Of a stretch of 64,000 nucleotides of DNA, positions 49,420 to 57,572 are shown in pieces. Both the position numbers and the translations under genes were made by a program. Location of the stretch: positions 1 to 64,000 of the forward strand of contig CAOKWH010000004.1 in the NCBI GenBank assembly GCA_948473085.1, in the 5' to 3' direction. The DNA comes from an uncultured Clostridia bacterium (GTDB lineage: Bacteria; Bacillota; Clostridia; Oscillospirales; Ruminococcaceae). The notes below the pieces were generated by a model. That model saw only the letters and a program-made list of their open reading frames with translations. It did no database searches and was not told the origin of the DNA. Within the stretch, counting starts at the first letter, position 1. Each line of letters starts with the position of its first letter.

Positions 49420-49602
49420 ATGAAAGAAACCAAAAGGGAAGAACAGGAATATCACATTGAAATGTGTGTTTGCTGTGGGATAGAGTGGAATGTAAGCGCC
49501 CAGGTAAAAGTAAAACCATATATATGCCCATACTGCAGAAATACAGAGAGGAAGGAACACCGCAGCCAGAAGAACACCGCCGCTTGGAATGGAGGGCAGT
49601 AA
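49420..49602 (+). CDS. small zinc-ribbon phage protein
   Basis: A 60-residue protein with CVCCGIEW and CPYCRNTERK, two CxxC pairs of a zinc ribbon. AAGGGG upstream. It overlaps the next gene. Function unknown. Confidence 0.6.
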   Translation: MKETKREEQEYHIEMCVCCGIEWNVSAQVKVKPYICPYCRNTERKEHRSQKNTAAWNGGQ

Positions 49603-49864
49603 GAGGCAACAAAGGCAGAACGAGGAATACCATGTAGACTTTTGGAAAGGGGGAAAATTTGTGATCTATGCAATAGTAACAGTAGCGGGCAGGGAGTATC
49701 CGGCCAAAGCCGGGTTGATGGAAGGGGAGATCGACCTATTGCCGCTGGTGGATACACCGGAAAAGGAGCGGGCGGCCAAGGCCCTGTTTGACTGGATGGA
49801 GCCGGAACAGGTGCGGCTGATAACCGAGGATGAATATTTGAAGGGACTGGAGGCAGAAGAATGA
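49589..49864 (+). CDS. hypothetical phage protein
   Basis: A 91-residue protein, with KFVIYAIVTVAGREYPAKAG then an acidic C terminus. Overlaps both neighbours. No family recognised. Confidence 0.6.
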   Translation: MEGSKRQQRQNEEYHVDFWKGGKFVIYAIVTVAGREYPAKAGLMEGEIDLLPLVDTPEKERAAKALFDWMEPEQVRLITEDEYLKGLEAEE

Positions 49865-50034
49865 AACTGAGTGAAAAGGTGCTGTTTACGGCTGCCGCCT
49901 TTACCGGCCTGATGGCCTACTGCTGGGCAGTGACACTGGCAGCGTCTATCCTACAGACGCCGCCAGCCCTGGTGGTGTCCTTGCTGGGGGTTGTGGTACT
50001 TATTTGGCACCGGGCAGATGGTATGAGAATGTGA
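49861..50034 (+). CDS. small membrane phage protein
   Basis: A 57-residue protein with two hydrophobic helices (LFTAAAFTGLMAYCWAVTLA, LVVSLLGVVVLIW) in a hairpin. ATGA overlap with the preceding gene. Confidence 0.55.
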   Translation: MKLSEKVLFTAAAFTGLMAYCWAVTLAASILQTPPALVVSLLGVVVLIWHRADGMRM

Positions 50035-50053
50035 AAAGGGGTGGCGATGCACG

Positions 50054-50200
50054 ATGGACAAGTATAAATTTATTCGGAGCCTGCGCAATTACCCACTGAC
50101 CCGCCAGCAGGCCAAGACCCTGCGGGGTCAGGCGCTGGCCGGGGATGTAGATGGAGCCATCAAGGGGCTGCGTAAGTGCATGGAGGGCAATGCAAGTTGA
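50054..50200 (+). CDS. small basic phage protein
   Basis: A 48-residue protein MDKYKFIRSLRNYPLTRQQA, basic and helical. It is preceded by AAAGGGG and overlaps the next start by four bases. Confidence 0.55.
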   Translation: MDKYKFIRSLRNYPLTRQQAKTLRGQALAGDVDGAIKGLRKCMEGNAS

Positions 50201-51909
50201 AGTTAGGCAGTCTATTTGATGGATCGGGCGGCTTTCCTCTGGCTGGTGCCCTTTGTGGGATAACGCCTGTATGGGCGTCGGAGGTGGAGCCGTACCCGAT
50301 AGCAGTTACACGCTCAAGGTTCCCGCAGATGCGGCACATCGGCGATGTGTCCAAAGTGTCGGGGGCAGGTATAGAGCTGGTGGACATTATCACCTTTGGC
50401 TCACCGTGCCAGGATTTGAGTGTGGCTGGCAAGCGTGCCGGGCTGAAACACACCGAGAACGGGGACAAAGAAACGACCCGAAGCGGCCTGTTTATGGAGG
50501 CTGTACGAATAATCAAGGAAATGAGGAAAGCAAGTGGAAATACAGGGCCAGATTTCGCTGTTTGGGAAAATGTCCCCGGAGCCTTTAGCTCCAATAAAGG
50601 GGAAGATTTTAGAATCGTCCTCGAAGAACTCGCAAAAGTCACAGACCCCGAAGCTGTTGTTCCTCGACCTCCGAAAGGGAAGTGGCCTAAAGAGGGAAGC
50701 ATCATGGGAGATGGTTGGAGCCTTGCCTGGCGTACAATGGACGCTCAATATTGGGGAGTGCCCCAGCGCCGCCGTCGCATCTACCTTGTCGCAGATTTTA
50801 GAGGCGAGCGTGCCGGAAAAGTACTTTTTAAGCGCGAAGGCTTGCGAGGGTATTTTGAGGAGGGCAGATCGCCGTGGAAAACAACTCCCACCGATGCTGG
50901 AGGAGGCCCTGCGGCAACAGATAGAGAGGGCAAGCTGATCCTAAATGACCAAGGCGGCAGCCGAATATCTGCGGAGTATGACATTTGCCCCACGCTGAGG
51001 GCAGAAGCGCATGGGAATTTGCCTTGCGTGTTGTCCGCTGCTGGATTTAGGGAAGGACAATCAATGGCTGGGAGAATTGGCTGGCAGGAGGGGTGCGCAG
51101 CGACCTTGTCGGCGCATTGTAGCGGAACAGAGCCAACAGTGTGCGTTGTCTACCGCAAAGGAACAAGGCCCCACTCAGCAGATGAAGCGCAGAAGTGGGA
51201 GGAGGGCGATGTTGCAAACACTCTGAACACCTTTGATATTGGAGAGCAGAGAGCCAGTGAAATAGTGGTTTATGCCATTGCCGGGAATGTAGTTGACCGG
51301 GATGCAAAGCAAAATGGTTCCGGAGTAACAACGGATATTGCATATACCCTAAATACGGTGGATCGCCATGCCGTTGCATACAGCATCGGGAACGGACAAC
51401 CAGACAGTCTGCGCATGGAGAAAATTGCCAAAACGCTGGACTGTATGCACGATGCGCAGGCGATCATCGTCATGGATAAAGAGGTTTACAATTCTGGCGA
51501 AAACAGTACCGGAGGTCATTATATCGCAGAAAACGGACCGGCCCCAAGTTTAAGGGCGGACAGCCATCCGCCGGCAGTGTGCGTGTATTACATCGTCCGT
51601 CGATTGACCCCAACCGAGTGCGCAAGGCTACAAGGTTTTGCAGATGAATGGGCGGCGCCGGACCATAAAGACGATTTTACCAATGCGGAATGTCAATTTT
51701 GGCAGGGTGTTCGTGATACCTATGCCGAGTTCAACGGCAAACGGAAAAAGCTGTACACCAAGGCTCAATTGCTGAAATGGTACAACGGCCTGTATACCGA
51801 CAGTGCGGAGTACAAGATGTGGGGCAACGGTATTGCCCTGCCAACGGCTCTGTATGTTTTACAAGGTATTGCAGATTGTTTGGAGGTGCGAAATGGGCAA
51901 AGCAAATAA
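50197..51909 (+). CDS. DNA (cytosine-5) methyltransferase
   Basis: About 570 residues from TTG 50197 (GGAGGG upstream). C5 motifs in order: LFDGSGGFPLAG (I), FGSPCQDLSVAGKR with catalytic Cys (IV), WENVPGAF (VI), YWGVPQRRRRIYLV (VIII), RRLTPTECARLQGF (IX) and GNGIALP (X). The ~250 residues between VIII and IX form an unusually long variable region with repeats of a LNT-type pattern. No endonuclease partner is nearby, so this orphan phage methylase probably protects phage DNA from host restriction. Confidence 0.94.
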   Translation: MKLGSLFDGSGGFPLAGALCGITPVWASEVEPYPIAVTRSRFPQMRHIGDVSKVSGAGIELVDIITFGSPCQDLSVAGKRAGLKHTENGDKETTRSGLFMEAVRIIKEMRKASGNTGPDFAVWENVPGAFSSNKGEDFRIVLEELAKVTDPEAVVPRPPKGKWPKEGSIMGDGWSLAWRTMDAQYWGVPQRRRRIYLVADFRGERAGKVLFKREGLRGYFEEGRSPWKTTPTDAGGGPAATDREGKLILNDQGGSRISAEYDICPTLRAEAHGNLPCVLSAAGFREGQSMAGRIGWQEGCAATLSAHCSGTEPTVCVVYRKGTRPHSADEAQKWEEGDVANTLNTFDIGEQRASEIVVYAIAGNVVDRDAKQNGSGVTTDIAYTLNTVDRHAVAYSIGNGQPDSLRMEKIAKTLDCMHDAQAIIVMDKEVYNSGENSTGGHYIAENGPAPSLRADSHPPAVCVYYIVRRLTPTECARLQGFADEWAAPDHKDDFTNAECQFWQGVRDTYAEFNGKRKKLYTKAQLLKWYNGLYTDSAEYKMWGNGIALPTALYVLQGIADCLEVRNGQSK

Positions 51910-52090
51910 GGATTATGGAAACCTGTGCAGGCACAAAGGAACCTGTAAATACTGGTGCCCAGTGGGATATGGGGTAAAAAATCCCAGCATTGCTGCCATT
52001 ACCCCCATAGACCGAGGCGAGCTGAGACCGTGGCCAGCAGAAGAATGCCCAGGGTTTCCGCAAAAAGGAGAAGGGAGCAGGAATGAGTAA
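51893..52090 (+). CDS. small cysteine-containing phage protein
   Basis: A 65-residue protein (CRHKGTCKYWCPVGYGVKNP) overlapping the C5 methylase by 17 bases and the N-type methylase by 8. A metal-binding knot is possible. Start ATG has GGAGGTG upstream. Confidence 0.6.
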   Translation: MGKANKDYGNLCRHKGTCKYWCPVGYGVKNPSIAAITPIDRGELRPWPAEECPGFPQKGEGSRNE

Positions 52091-52865
52091 AATCAAAATG
52101 GAGCTGTTCTGTGATAATTTCCAGAACTACAAAAGATATAGCATTCCCAAGGCCCAGCTGGTGATTGCCGACATCCCCTACAATATCGGTGTGAATGCTT
52201 ACGCAAGCAATCCGAACTGGTACAAAGGCGGCGATAACAAAAATGGGGAAAGCAAGCTGGCAAAGTCCGCATTCTTCCGCACAGACGGCACATTCCGAGT
52301 GCCCGAGTATATGCACTTCTGCTCCAAAATGCTGATAAAGGAGCCAAAGGAAAAGGGCAAGGCTCCGGCCATGATAGTTTTCTGTGCCTTTGAGCAGATC
52401 CCCGCTGTAATCGAGCTGGGCAGACGGTATGGCTTTGAGAAAAGCTATCCGCTGTTCTTTGTCAAAAACTATTCCGGCCAGGTACTCAAGGCCAATATGA
52501 AGATTGTCGGGGCTACCGAGTTCGCCGTGGTGCTCTACCGGGACAAGCTGCCCAAGTTCAATAATGGCGGGAAGATGGTATTTAACTGGTTCGAGTGGCG
52601 CCGGGATAGCTCCAAAGAGTACCCCAAAATCCACCCGACACAGAAGCCAGTCGGCGTTATAAAGCGGCTGATTGAGCTGTTCACCGACCCCGGGGATACA
52701 GTCATTGACCCTTGCGCCGGAAGTGGTTCCACACTCCGGGCGGCATATGAACTGGGCCGCCATAGTTATGGATTTGAGGTGGACAAGCGTATTTATCAGG
52801 ATGCACAGGACAAAATGCTTGCCCCTGCTCGGCAGATGGAACAGCAGATGAGATTGGAGATATAG
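52083..52865 (+). CDS. beta-class N6-adenine or N4-cytosine DNA methyltransferase
   Basis: A 260-residue methylase with catalytic motif IADIPYNIG near the N terminus and the AdoMet motif VIDPCAGSGSTLRAAYELG near the C terminus, the inverted order of the beta class. HPTQKPVGVIKRLIELF is the usual motif before it. Second orphan methylase of the prophage. Confidence 0.92.
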   Translation: MSKIKMELFCDNFQNYKRYSIPKAQLVIADIPYNIGVNAYASNPNWYKGGDNKNGESKLAKSAFFRTDGTFRVPEYMHFCSKMLIKEPKEKGKAPAMIVFCAFEQIPAVIELGRRYGFEKSYPLFFVKNYSGQVLKANMKIVGATEFAVVLYRDKLPKFNNGGKMVFNWFEWRRDSSKEYPKIHPTQKPVGVIKRLIELFTDPGDTVIDPCAGSGSTLRAAYELGRHSYGFEVDKRIYQDAQDKMLAPARQMEQQMRLEI

Positions 52866-52867
52866 CA

Positions 52868-53293
52868 ATGAAAATCAGAATAAAAAACCACACCGACAAC
52901 CCGCTGCCCCAAGCTATGCCTGGTGGGGACTGGATAGACCTGTACTGCGCTGAAACTGTAGAGATGGGAGTAGGGGAATACCAGTTGTTGTCTTTGGGTA
53001 TTAGCGTAGAGCTACCAGAGGGGTATGAAGCCATTGTAGCGCCCCGCAGCTCCACACCTGCCAGGTTTGGGATTATCTGCCCGAACAGTTTCGGTGTGAT
53101 TGACAACAAATACTGCGGTGACGGGGATGTATGGAAGTTCCCGGCGTTGGCCTTCCGGGACACAGTCATCCGCAAAGGAGACCGCATTGCCCAGTTCCGT
53201 ATCCAACGCAACCAACCAAAAGCGGAATTAGTGGAAGTAGAAATCTTAGGAAACCCTGACCGGGGTGGGCTTGGGAGCACTGGGAGGAGATAA
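52868..53293 (+). CDS. dut: dUTP diphosphatase
   Basis: A 141-residue trimeric dUTPase that hydrolyses dUTP to dUMP. All five motifs are visible: DWIDLYC, APRSSTPARFG, NSFGVIDNKYCGDGD, KGDRIAQFRI and DRGGLGSTGRR. It limits uracil in phage DNA. The stop is immediately followed by the next gene. Confidence 0.95.
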   Translation: MKIRIKNHTDNPLPQAMPGGDWIDLYCAETVEMGVGEYQLLSLGISVELPEGYEAIVAPRSSTPARFGIICPNSFGVIDNKYCGDGDVWKFPALAFRDTVIRKGDRIAQFRIQRNQPKAELVEVEILGNPDRGGLGSTGRR

Positions 53294-53296
53294 GAC

Positions 53297-53509
53297 ATGA
53301 AGTGGCTGAAACGCTGGTATTTGTGGTTGTACAGGCATTATGTTGGGATGTTGCGATTTTTATATCTGGCTCCCATTGTGGTGATGTTAGTAGCTGGGGA
53401 CAAGGTATTTCAGGCTATCGTTCTTTTTGATTGTGCAATGGCGCTCACATATTCAATCGGAAACAGTAAGGGATGGTATAAGGAGGCTAACGATGAAAGA
53501 ATACATTGA
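53297..53509 (+). CDS. small membrane phage protein
   Basis: A 70-residue protein with two hydrophobic segments (MLRFLYLAPIVVMLVAG and AIVLFDCAMALTYSIG). It follows dut by three bases and overlaps the next gene. Confidence 0.6.
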   Translation: MKWLKRWYLWLYRHYVGMLRFLYLAPIVVMLVAGDKVFQAIVLFDCAMALTYSIGNSKGWYKEANDERIH

Positions 53510-53795
53510 CCGGAAAGAAGCCATTAGCGCAATCCGGGAATACCGTGGATATTTTCAAGACCAAAAATCAACTGACATGATGTTGCTTAAAATGGAAGCT
53601 GAAAACATTTTGAAAGACCTTGAAACTTTCGATATTGTACCAGTGGTGCATGGGAAATGGATATACACTGGTAAGGAAATGTGGAGGTGTAACAACTGTG
53701 ACAATGAGATAGCGGGCTATGACAAGATGCCCAGCGAATATGGTGTCAACTATTGCGACCGATGCGGCGCAAAAATGGACGAGGTGGAAGAATGA
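53493..53795 (+). CDS. zinc-ribbon phage protein
   Basis: A 100-residue protein from ATG 53493 (AAGGAGG upstream). N-terminal DRKEAISAIREYRGYF is a motif common in clostridial phage proteins; the C terminus has CNNCDNEIAG and CDRCGAKMDE as a zinc ribbon. Function unknown. Confidence 0.7.
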   Translation: MKEYIDRKEAISAIREYRGYFQDQKSTDMMLLKMEAENILKDLETFDIVPVVHGKWIYTGKEMWRCNNCDNEIAGYDKMPSEYGVNYCDRCGAKMDEVEE

Positions 53796-54019
53796 AAGCC
53801 CGCATACCAAAAGACCGTGTAACATCGGCCAATGTCAAGTCGGTATATACCATCATCCTGCTGGCTATATACAGGGGGCTATATGAGAAATACGGTTTTG
53901 GCCCAGAACGGGTGAACCGCCTTACAGAATGGCTGGCCGGTTTTTTAGAAACAGAGGACTTATCCACTATAGGCGATGAGCTGGCCTGCTGGGCGGATAA
54001 GAAAGGGATTAAGTATTAG
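53792..54019 (+). CDS. hypothetical phage protein
   Basis: A 75-residue helical protein (KSVYTIILLAIYRGLYEKYG), ATGA-coupled to the preceding gene. No family recognised. Confidence 0.65.
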   Translation: MKARIPKDRVTSANVKSVYTIILLAIYRGLYEKYGFGPERVNRLTEWLAGFLETEDLSTIGDELACWADKKGIKY

Positions 54020-54029
54020 GGGGGATAGT

Positions 54030-54332
54030 ATGACCAGGACCGAACTATTAGCAAAAGCCAATGCCTGCGTGACAGGAGAGCGCCCGGAGGATTACGGCAG
54101 CCCAGAGGATAACTTTTCCACCATAGCCCAGCTGTGGGCAGCATATATAAAAGCTGCTTGTGTTGCACCCAGTGCGCAGGTGGATATAGGCGGGAAAGAT
54201 GTCGCCCTGATGATGGCGCTGCTGAAAATTGCCAGGGCAATTGCCAGCGACAACCCGGACAACTATATTGACCTGGCAGGCTATGCCGCCTGTGCCGGTG
54301 AGATTGCAGGGAGGGCAGGGGATGAGCTGTAA
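54030..54332 (+). CDS. DUF6378-like phage protein
   Basis: A 100-residue protein from ATG 54030 (GGGGGGAT upstream). ERPEDYGSPEDNFSTIAQLW and KDVALMMALLKIARAIASDN match a widespread phage family that I recall as DUF6378 (MazG-like helical). Function undetermined; a nucleotide-related role is possible. Confidence 0.8.
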   Translation: MTRTELLAKANACVTGERPEDYGSPEDNFSTIAQLWAAYIKAACVAPSAQVDIGGKDVALMMALLKIARAIASDNPDNYIDLAGYAACAGEIAGRAGDEL

Positions 54333-54516
54333 ATACTGCCGGGGAGAGGCTGCCTTGGAAATCTACAAGGGCCGCAAGGGTTCGGCGGAATACACCGGGG
54401 GCATCCTCAAACTGATTGACCAAAGCGGAACCGCCCGGGCCGAAAAGTGGCAGTATTTTGGTTACTGCCCCCATTGCGGCAGGAAACTGATGGGAGGTGC
54501 AGAGCATGGACAATAA
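54322..54516 (+). CDS. small zinc-ribbon phage protein
   Basis: A 64-residue protein with CKYCRGEAAL and CPHCGRKLMG metal-binding pairs. It overlaps both neighbours by about 11 bases, so it is translated in a coupled array. Confidence 0.7.
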   Translation: MSCKYCRGEAALEIYKGRKGSAEYTGGILKLIDQSGTARAEKWQYFGYCPHCGRKLMGGAEHGQ

Positions 54517-54664
54517 CCCCTGCAGCGGCTGCCCTTCCTCCTGGTCAAAGAGGCAGTGCAGCAGCTATAGGGACTGCCCCGACTGGCTGGGTTGGTTTCT
54601 GGGCGTGTGGAAGGGCTTCCAAGCAGAGAAAAAGGAAAAGGCAGGAAAGGAGGAATCATGCTGA
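54506..54664 (+). CDS. small cysteine-rich phage protein (family member 1)
   Basis: A 52-residue protein MDNNPCSGCPSSWSKRQCSS with CPDWLGWFLGVWKGF and a Lys/Glu tail. The pattern C-x2-C...C...C-x2-W is shared with the gene at 55247, so they are paralogues. GGGAGGTG precedes the ATG. Confidence 0.55.
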   Translation: MDNNPCSGCPSSWSKRQCSSYRDCPDWLGWFLGVWKGFQAEKKEKAGKEESC

Positions 54665-55224
54665 CCTTTACCGAAGAAGAATTTGAGAAATACCAAAATC
54701 GCATAGCGGGCGAGAGTCGGGAAGCCCAGATCCGACACAGATACCAGGGAGCGGTGAGCCGGGCCCAGGGCGCCCAGTTTGAGCAGGCCATTGTCGGCGC
54801 CTGCGATCTCTACCGGGAAAAGGGCATGGCAGACATCGAAAAGACGCCGGAGCCTATGCGCCCCATCAAAAGACTGGAGGGAGGGCGTTTTGTGGCGATC
54901 TTTGAAAAGCAGGCCCAGCCGGACTACAAAGGGACGCTCGCCGGAGGCCAGGCGGTGATGTTCGAGGCCAAATCCACCGCCACCGACCGGATCACACAGG
55001 ACCGGGTCACCGGAGAGCAGGCCGAGCGCCTGAACCGCTGCGCCGAGCTGGGAGGTCTGGCGTTTGTCCTTTGCCAGTTTGCGAGTGGGCAGGTGTATAA
55101 ACTGCCGTGGAGCGTGTGGCAGGGAATGCAGGGGCGGTTCGGGATCAAGTACATTACAGAGGAAGCGGCAGCGCCTTACCGGTGCCGCCTGACCGCCAGG
55201 GGAGAGCCGCTCTTCCTAGAATAG
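54658..55224 (+). CDS. RecU-like Holliday junction resolvase
   Basis: A 188-residue protein from ATG 54658 (AAAGGAGG). RAQGAQFEQAIVGACDLYRE, ADIEKTPEPMRPIKRLEGGR, FEKQAQPDYKGTLAGGQAVM and FEAKST follow RecU: the FEAK pair and preceding Asp form the nuclease centre. GGLAFVLCQFASGQVYKLP is the conserved core. It resolves recombination intermediates during phage replication. Confidence 0.88.
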   Translation: MLTFTEEEFEKYQNRIAGESREAQIRHRYQGAVSRAQGAQFEQAIVGACDLYREKGMADIEKTPEPMRPIKRLEGGRFVAIFEKQAQPDYKGTLAGGQAVMFEAKSTATDRITQDRVTGEQAERLNRCAELGGLAFVLCQFASGQVYKLPWSVWQGMQGRFGIKYITEEAAAPYRCRLTARGEPLFLE

Positions 55225-55246
55225 CAGAAAGAAGGGAAGTGTCAAT

Positions 55247-55420
55247 GTGGGCAAAGGATCGCCGTGCCAGGGGCGGGAGTGCTGGGTGGATTGTGTGAAG
55301 CCCTGCCAGGAGTGGAAAGACTGGTTTGCGGCCGAATGGCAGGATATACAGGCCAAGGGGAAGAAAATGTATGAGGGAAGAGCAGATCATATTCGAGCAG
55401 ATCGCAGAGGTAATGAATGA
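55247..55420 (+). CDS. small cysteine-rich phage protein (family member 2)
   Basis: A 57-residue protein from GTG 55247 (AAGAAGGGA upstream): GKGSPCQGRECWVDCVKPCQ then EWKDWFAAEWQDIQAKGKK. It mirrors the protein at 54506 on either side of recU. Its tail overlaps the next gene by 50 bases in another frame, which lowers confidence. Confidence 0.4.
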   Translation: MGKGSPCQGRECWVDCVKPCQEWKDWFAAEWQDIQAKGKKMYEGRADHIRADRRGNE

Positions 55421-55586
55421 GCGGCCTTGCCGGTCGATGGCGCGGAAAACAGGGCTGAACCGGGAAAAGATCCGGAGAATGGCGCAAGGGCTCCCATTCA
55501 GCCTGGATTACAATGTGACCAATGCGCTGGGCCGGCTGGGGTATCATCTGGAACTTGTAGAAAATGGGATCGAACCGAAGGGATAA
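55371..55586 (+). CDS. small helix-turn-helix-like phage protein
   Basis: A 71-residue protein from ATG 55371 (AAGGGGAAG upstream). RSMARKTGLNREKIRRMAQG is a HTH-like segment followed by ALGRLGYHLELVEN. It ends at a bidirectional terminator, so it closes the early operon; it may be a late-gene regulator. Confidence 0.65.
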   Translation: MREEQIIFEQIAEVMNERPCRSMARKTGLNREKIRRMAQGLPFSLDYNVTNALGRLGYHLELVENGIEPKG

Positions 55587-55591
55587 AGAAA

Positions 55592-55625
55592 AAAGCGCAG
55601 GATCTCTCACCTGCGCTTTTCTTTA
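55592..55625. terminator. bidirectional terminator between early operon and toxin-antitoxin genes
   Basis: AAAAGCGCAGG and CCTGCGCTTTT form a perfect stem with ATCTCTCA loop and T-rich flanks; genes on both sides converge here. Confidence 0.88.
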
Positions 55626-55916
55626 TCTCTGTGCCGGGCGGAGCTCAATATGCAGCTCCATTCCCAGCCCTCTGGCCACCCGGGACAGGAAGTCCAGCGA
55701 GGGGTTATAGTCGCCGCCTTCCAGCCGGCTGATATTGCTCTGCTGTGTCCCGGAGCGCCGGGCCAGTTCAGCCTGGGTGATCCCCAGGTCGATCCGCGCT
55801 TCAATGATCTGGGAGATCACTTCATACTGCGGGCGAAGGGCCTCATATTCCGCCGAAACAGCGGGATCGGCCATCAGTTCAGCCTGGGCTTGCTTCCAGT
55901 TTCTCAGTTCAGCCAT
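55623..55916 (-). CDS. HigA-like antitoxin (XRE helix-turn-helix)
   Basis: A 97-residue protein from ATG 55916. The C-terminal HTH LGITQAELARRSGTQQSNIS and GGDYNPSLDFLSRVARGLGM bind the operon promoter and neutralise the toxin. It overlaps the toxin gene by eight bases, in the toxin-first HigBA order. Confidence 0.88.
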   Translation of the reverse strand: MAELRNWKQAQAELMADPAVSAEYEALRPQYEVISQIIEARIDLGITQAELARRSGTQQSNISRLEGGDYNPSLDFLSRVARGLGMELHIELRPAQR

Positions 55917-56277
55917 TTTCACCAAACCTCCTTCGGTAGTCTTGCATATAGCGGGCAGCAGTTTCCAGCTCCCGCGCCGGTGTTTTTTGATCCTTTTTCA
56001 CAAATCCATGCAGCAGCACAAATGTATTCCCCACGGGCAGGAAATAGAAGATGCGGGAAATATCGCCGCCCTGCTGGATCCGAAGCTCCATCAGTCCTTT
56101 GTAGCGTTCCCCTTGGATGTGCTTTACATACGGCTCCCGCAAAGCAGGGCCATGTTCTTCCAGCAGGTCAATCTCCCAGATCGCCTTGGCCTGGTGCTTT
56201 GGCGGCAGAGAGTTCAGGAACTCCATAACCGGCTCTGAACCGTTTTCCCGGGCGTAAATTTTTATGTTCCAGCTCAT
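55909..56277 (-). CDS. HigB/RelE-like toxin (phage Gp49 family)
   Basis: A 122-residue RelE-fold protein: EPVMEFLNSLPPKHQAKAIW, YKGLMELRIQQGGDISRIFY and FVLLHGFVKKDQKTPARELE are the Gp49-like HigB pattern, a ribosome-dependent mRNA endonuclease. AAGGAGG precedes the ATG. Placed in minus orientation between early and late operons; it may stabilise the prophage or limit other phages. Confidence 0.88.
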   Translation of the reverse strand: MSWNIKIYARENGSEPVMEFLNSLPPKHQAKAIWEIDLLEEHGPALREPYVKHIQGERYKGLMELRIQQGGDISRIFYFLPVGNTFVLLHGFVKKDQKTPARELETAARYMQDYRRRFGENG

Positions 56278-56501
56278 GCGCGCCTCCTTATTACAATCTT
56301 ATTATATCATATATGATATAAAACGCAAGAGAGTGAGCAGCTAAAAATGACACACGAAACGACCACCCGATGCGTTACACTGAATTTGAGAGGTAAACTA
56401 CCAGGGGTTTGTATCCCTGGAAAGTGCCTCAGTTGGGTGTAAACCGCATAGTGTGGCAGGTGGGGGCCACGGTTTATTTTGTAATCAAGGGGGAGACAGC
56501 A

Positions 56502-56876
56502 CTGAAATCGAAAACATATGAGGAATTTGTAGAAAAATTCAAACCCAAGAAAACCACAGATGACTGCTACACTCCCCCTGAAATATACGAGACTATCAAA
56601 GGCTGGGTGTGTAGGAAATACGGAGTGAGTGAAGGCGCCATAGTGCGTCCGTTCTGGCCGGGAGCGAATTTTACCGAGTACGAATATCCGGAAGGCTGCG
56701 TGGTGCTGGACAATCCCCCGTTTTCAATTCTGTCGAAGATCTGCGAGTATTTCCTTTGCGTGAGCAGGAGGTCATCCGAATTTTGGATAACCATGCCACA
56801 AAAAAGACGCAGATATAGTATCCGGCAGTTTCGGCAGCGATCCGGCACCACTGCCGGAGGGTGTTCCCCTATATAA
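56502..56876 (+). pseudogene. truncated phage adenine methyltransferase-like gene
   Basis: The frame KSKTYEEFVEKFKPKKTTDD, CYTPPEIYETIKGWVCRKYG and VVLDNPPFSILSKICEYF matches the start of phage methylases (Asn-Pro-Pro-Phe catalytic motif), but then turns into unrelated sequence (CVSRRSSEFWITMPQKRRRY) and stops. The start is also odd: CTG 56502 after GGGGGAG, with ATG only much earlier (56409). From base ~56750 another frame reads LREQEVIRILDNHATKKTQI and stops, perhaps the tail of a second gene. A deletion fused two gene pieces. Confidence 0.5.
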
Positions 56877-56978
56877 GGGGACAAGCCGGAACCCGGCACC
56901 CTCCACGCGTACGCGCGCGAGGGCATGGGGGATCAGATAGAGCGGGCAGCAGCGCCGCCCGGACGAAAGGAGGGCAGC

Positions 56979-57569
56979 GTGAGGAAGAAGAAAACAAAGC
57001 CCCGGGCTTCTCCCGGCAAGGCCGCCCGCGGCAAATACGAAACCCATGTACTGCCCCGCTTGGAATTTGTAAAAGCAGCGTGCCGGATGGGGAACAGTGA
57101 GGAGGAGATTGCCCGGCAGCTGGGTGTCAGTTACTCCACCTTCCGGGAGTACAAGAAAAAGCACACAGAGCTGCAGGAGGCTCTGAGCGAAGGGGCAGAG
57201 GACGCCAACGGAGCGGTGGTCAATGCCCTGCACCGGCGGGCGCTGGGGTACACAGTCAAGGTCAGGAAGGCGTTCAAGCTGAAAAAGCCGGTCATCGAGG
57301 ACGGGAAGAAAATCGCCGAGGAGGAAGTGCTGGAAACAACGGAGGAGGATGTCCATGTCCCGGCAGATACCAAGGCCGTTATATTCTGGCTGACCAACCG
57401 CATACCAGAACTCTGGAAATCGTCCCCTGATGCGAGACTTGTGGAATCTCTCAGGAAACCGAATCGGGAGCTGCTGGAGGCGATCCAGCAGAGCGCCCCA
57501 AAGCTGTGGGCGGAACTCCCGGAAGGTTGCGAGGCCAAGGATATTCCACAGGACGAGGAGGATCAGTAA
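56979..57569 (+). CDS. terminase small subunit
   Basis: A 196-residue protein from GTG 56979 (AAAGGAGGG upstream). Basic N tail, HTH NSEEEIARQLGVSYSTFREY, and a C-terminal oligomerisation and terminase-binding region (DTKAVIFWLTNRIPELWKSS). It recognises the phage packaging site. It ends three bases before terL. Confidence 0.85.
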   Translation: MRKKKTKPRASPGKAARGKYETHVLPRLEFVKAACRMGNSEEEIARQLGVSYSTFREYKKKHTELQEALSEGAEDANGAVVNALHRRALGYTVKVRKAFKLKKPVIEDGKKIAEEEVLETTEEDVHVPADTKAVIFWLTNRIPELWKSSPDARLVESLRKPNRELLEAIQQSAPKLWAELPEGCEAKDIPQDEEDQ

Positions 57570-57572
57570 ACA

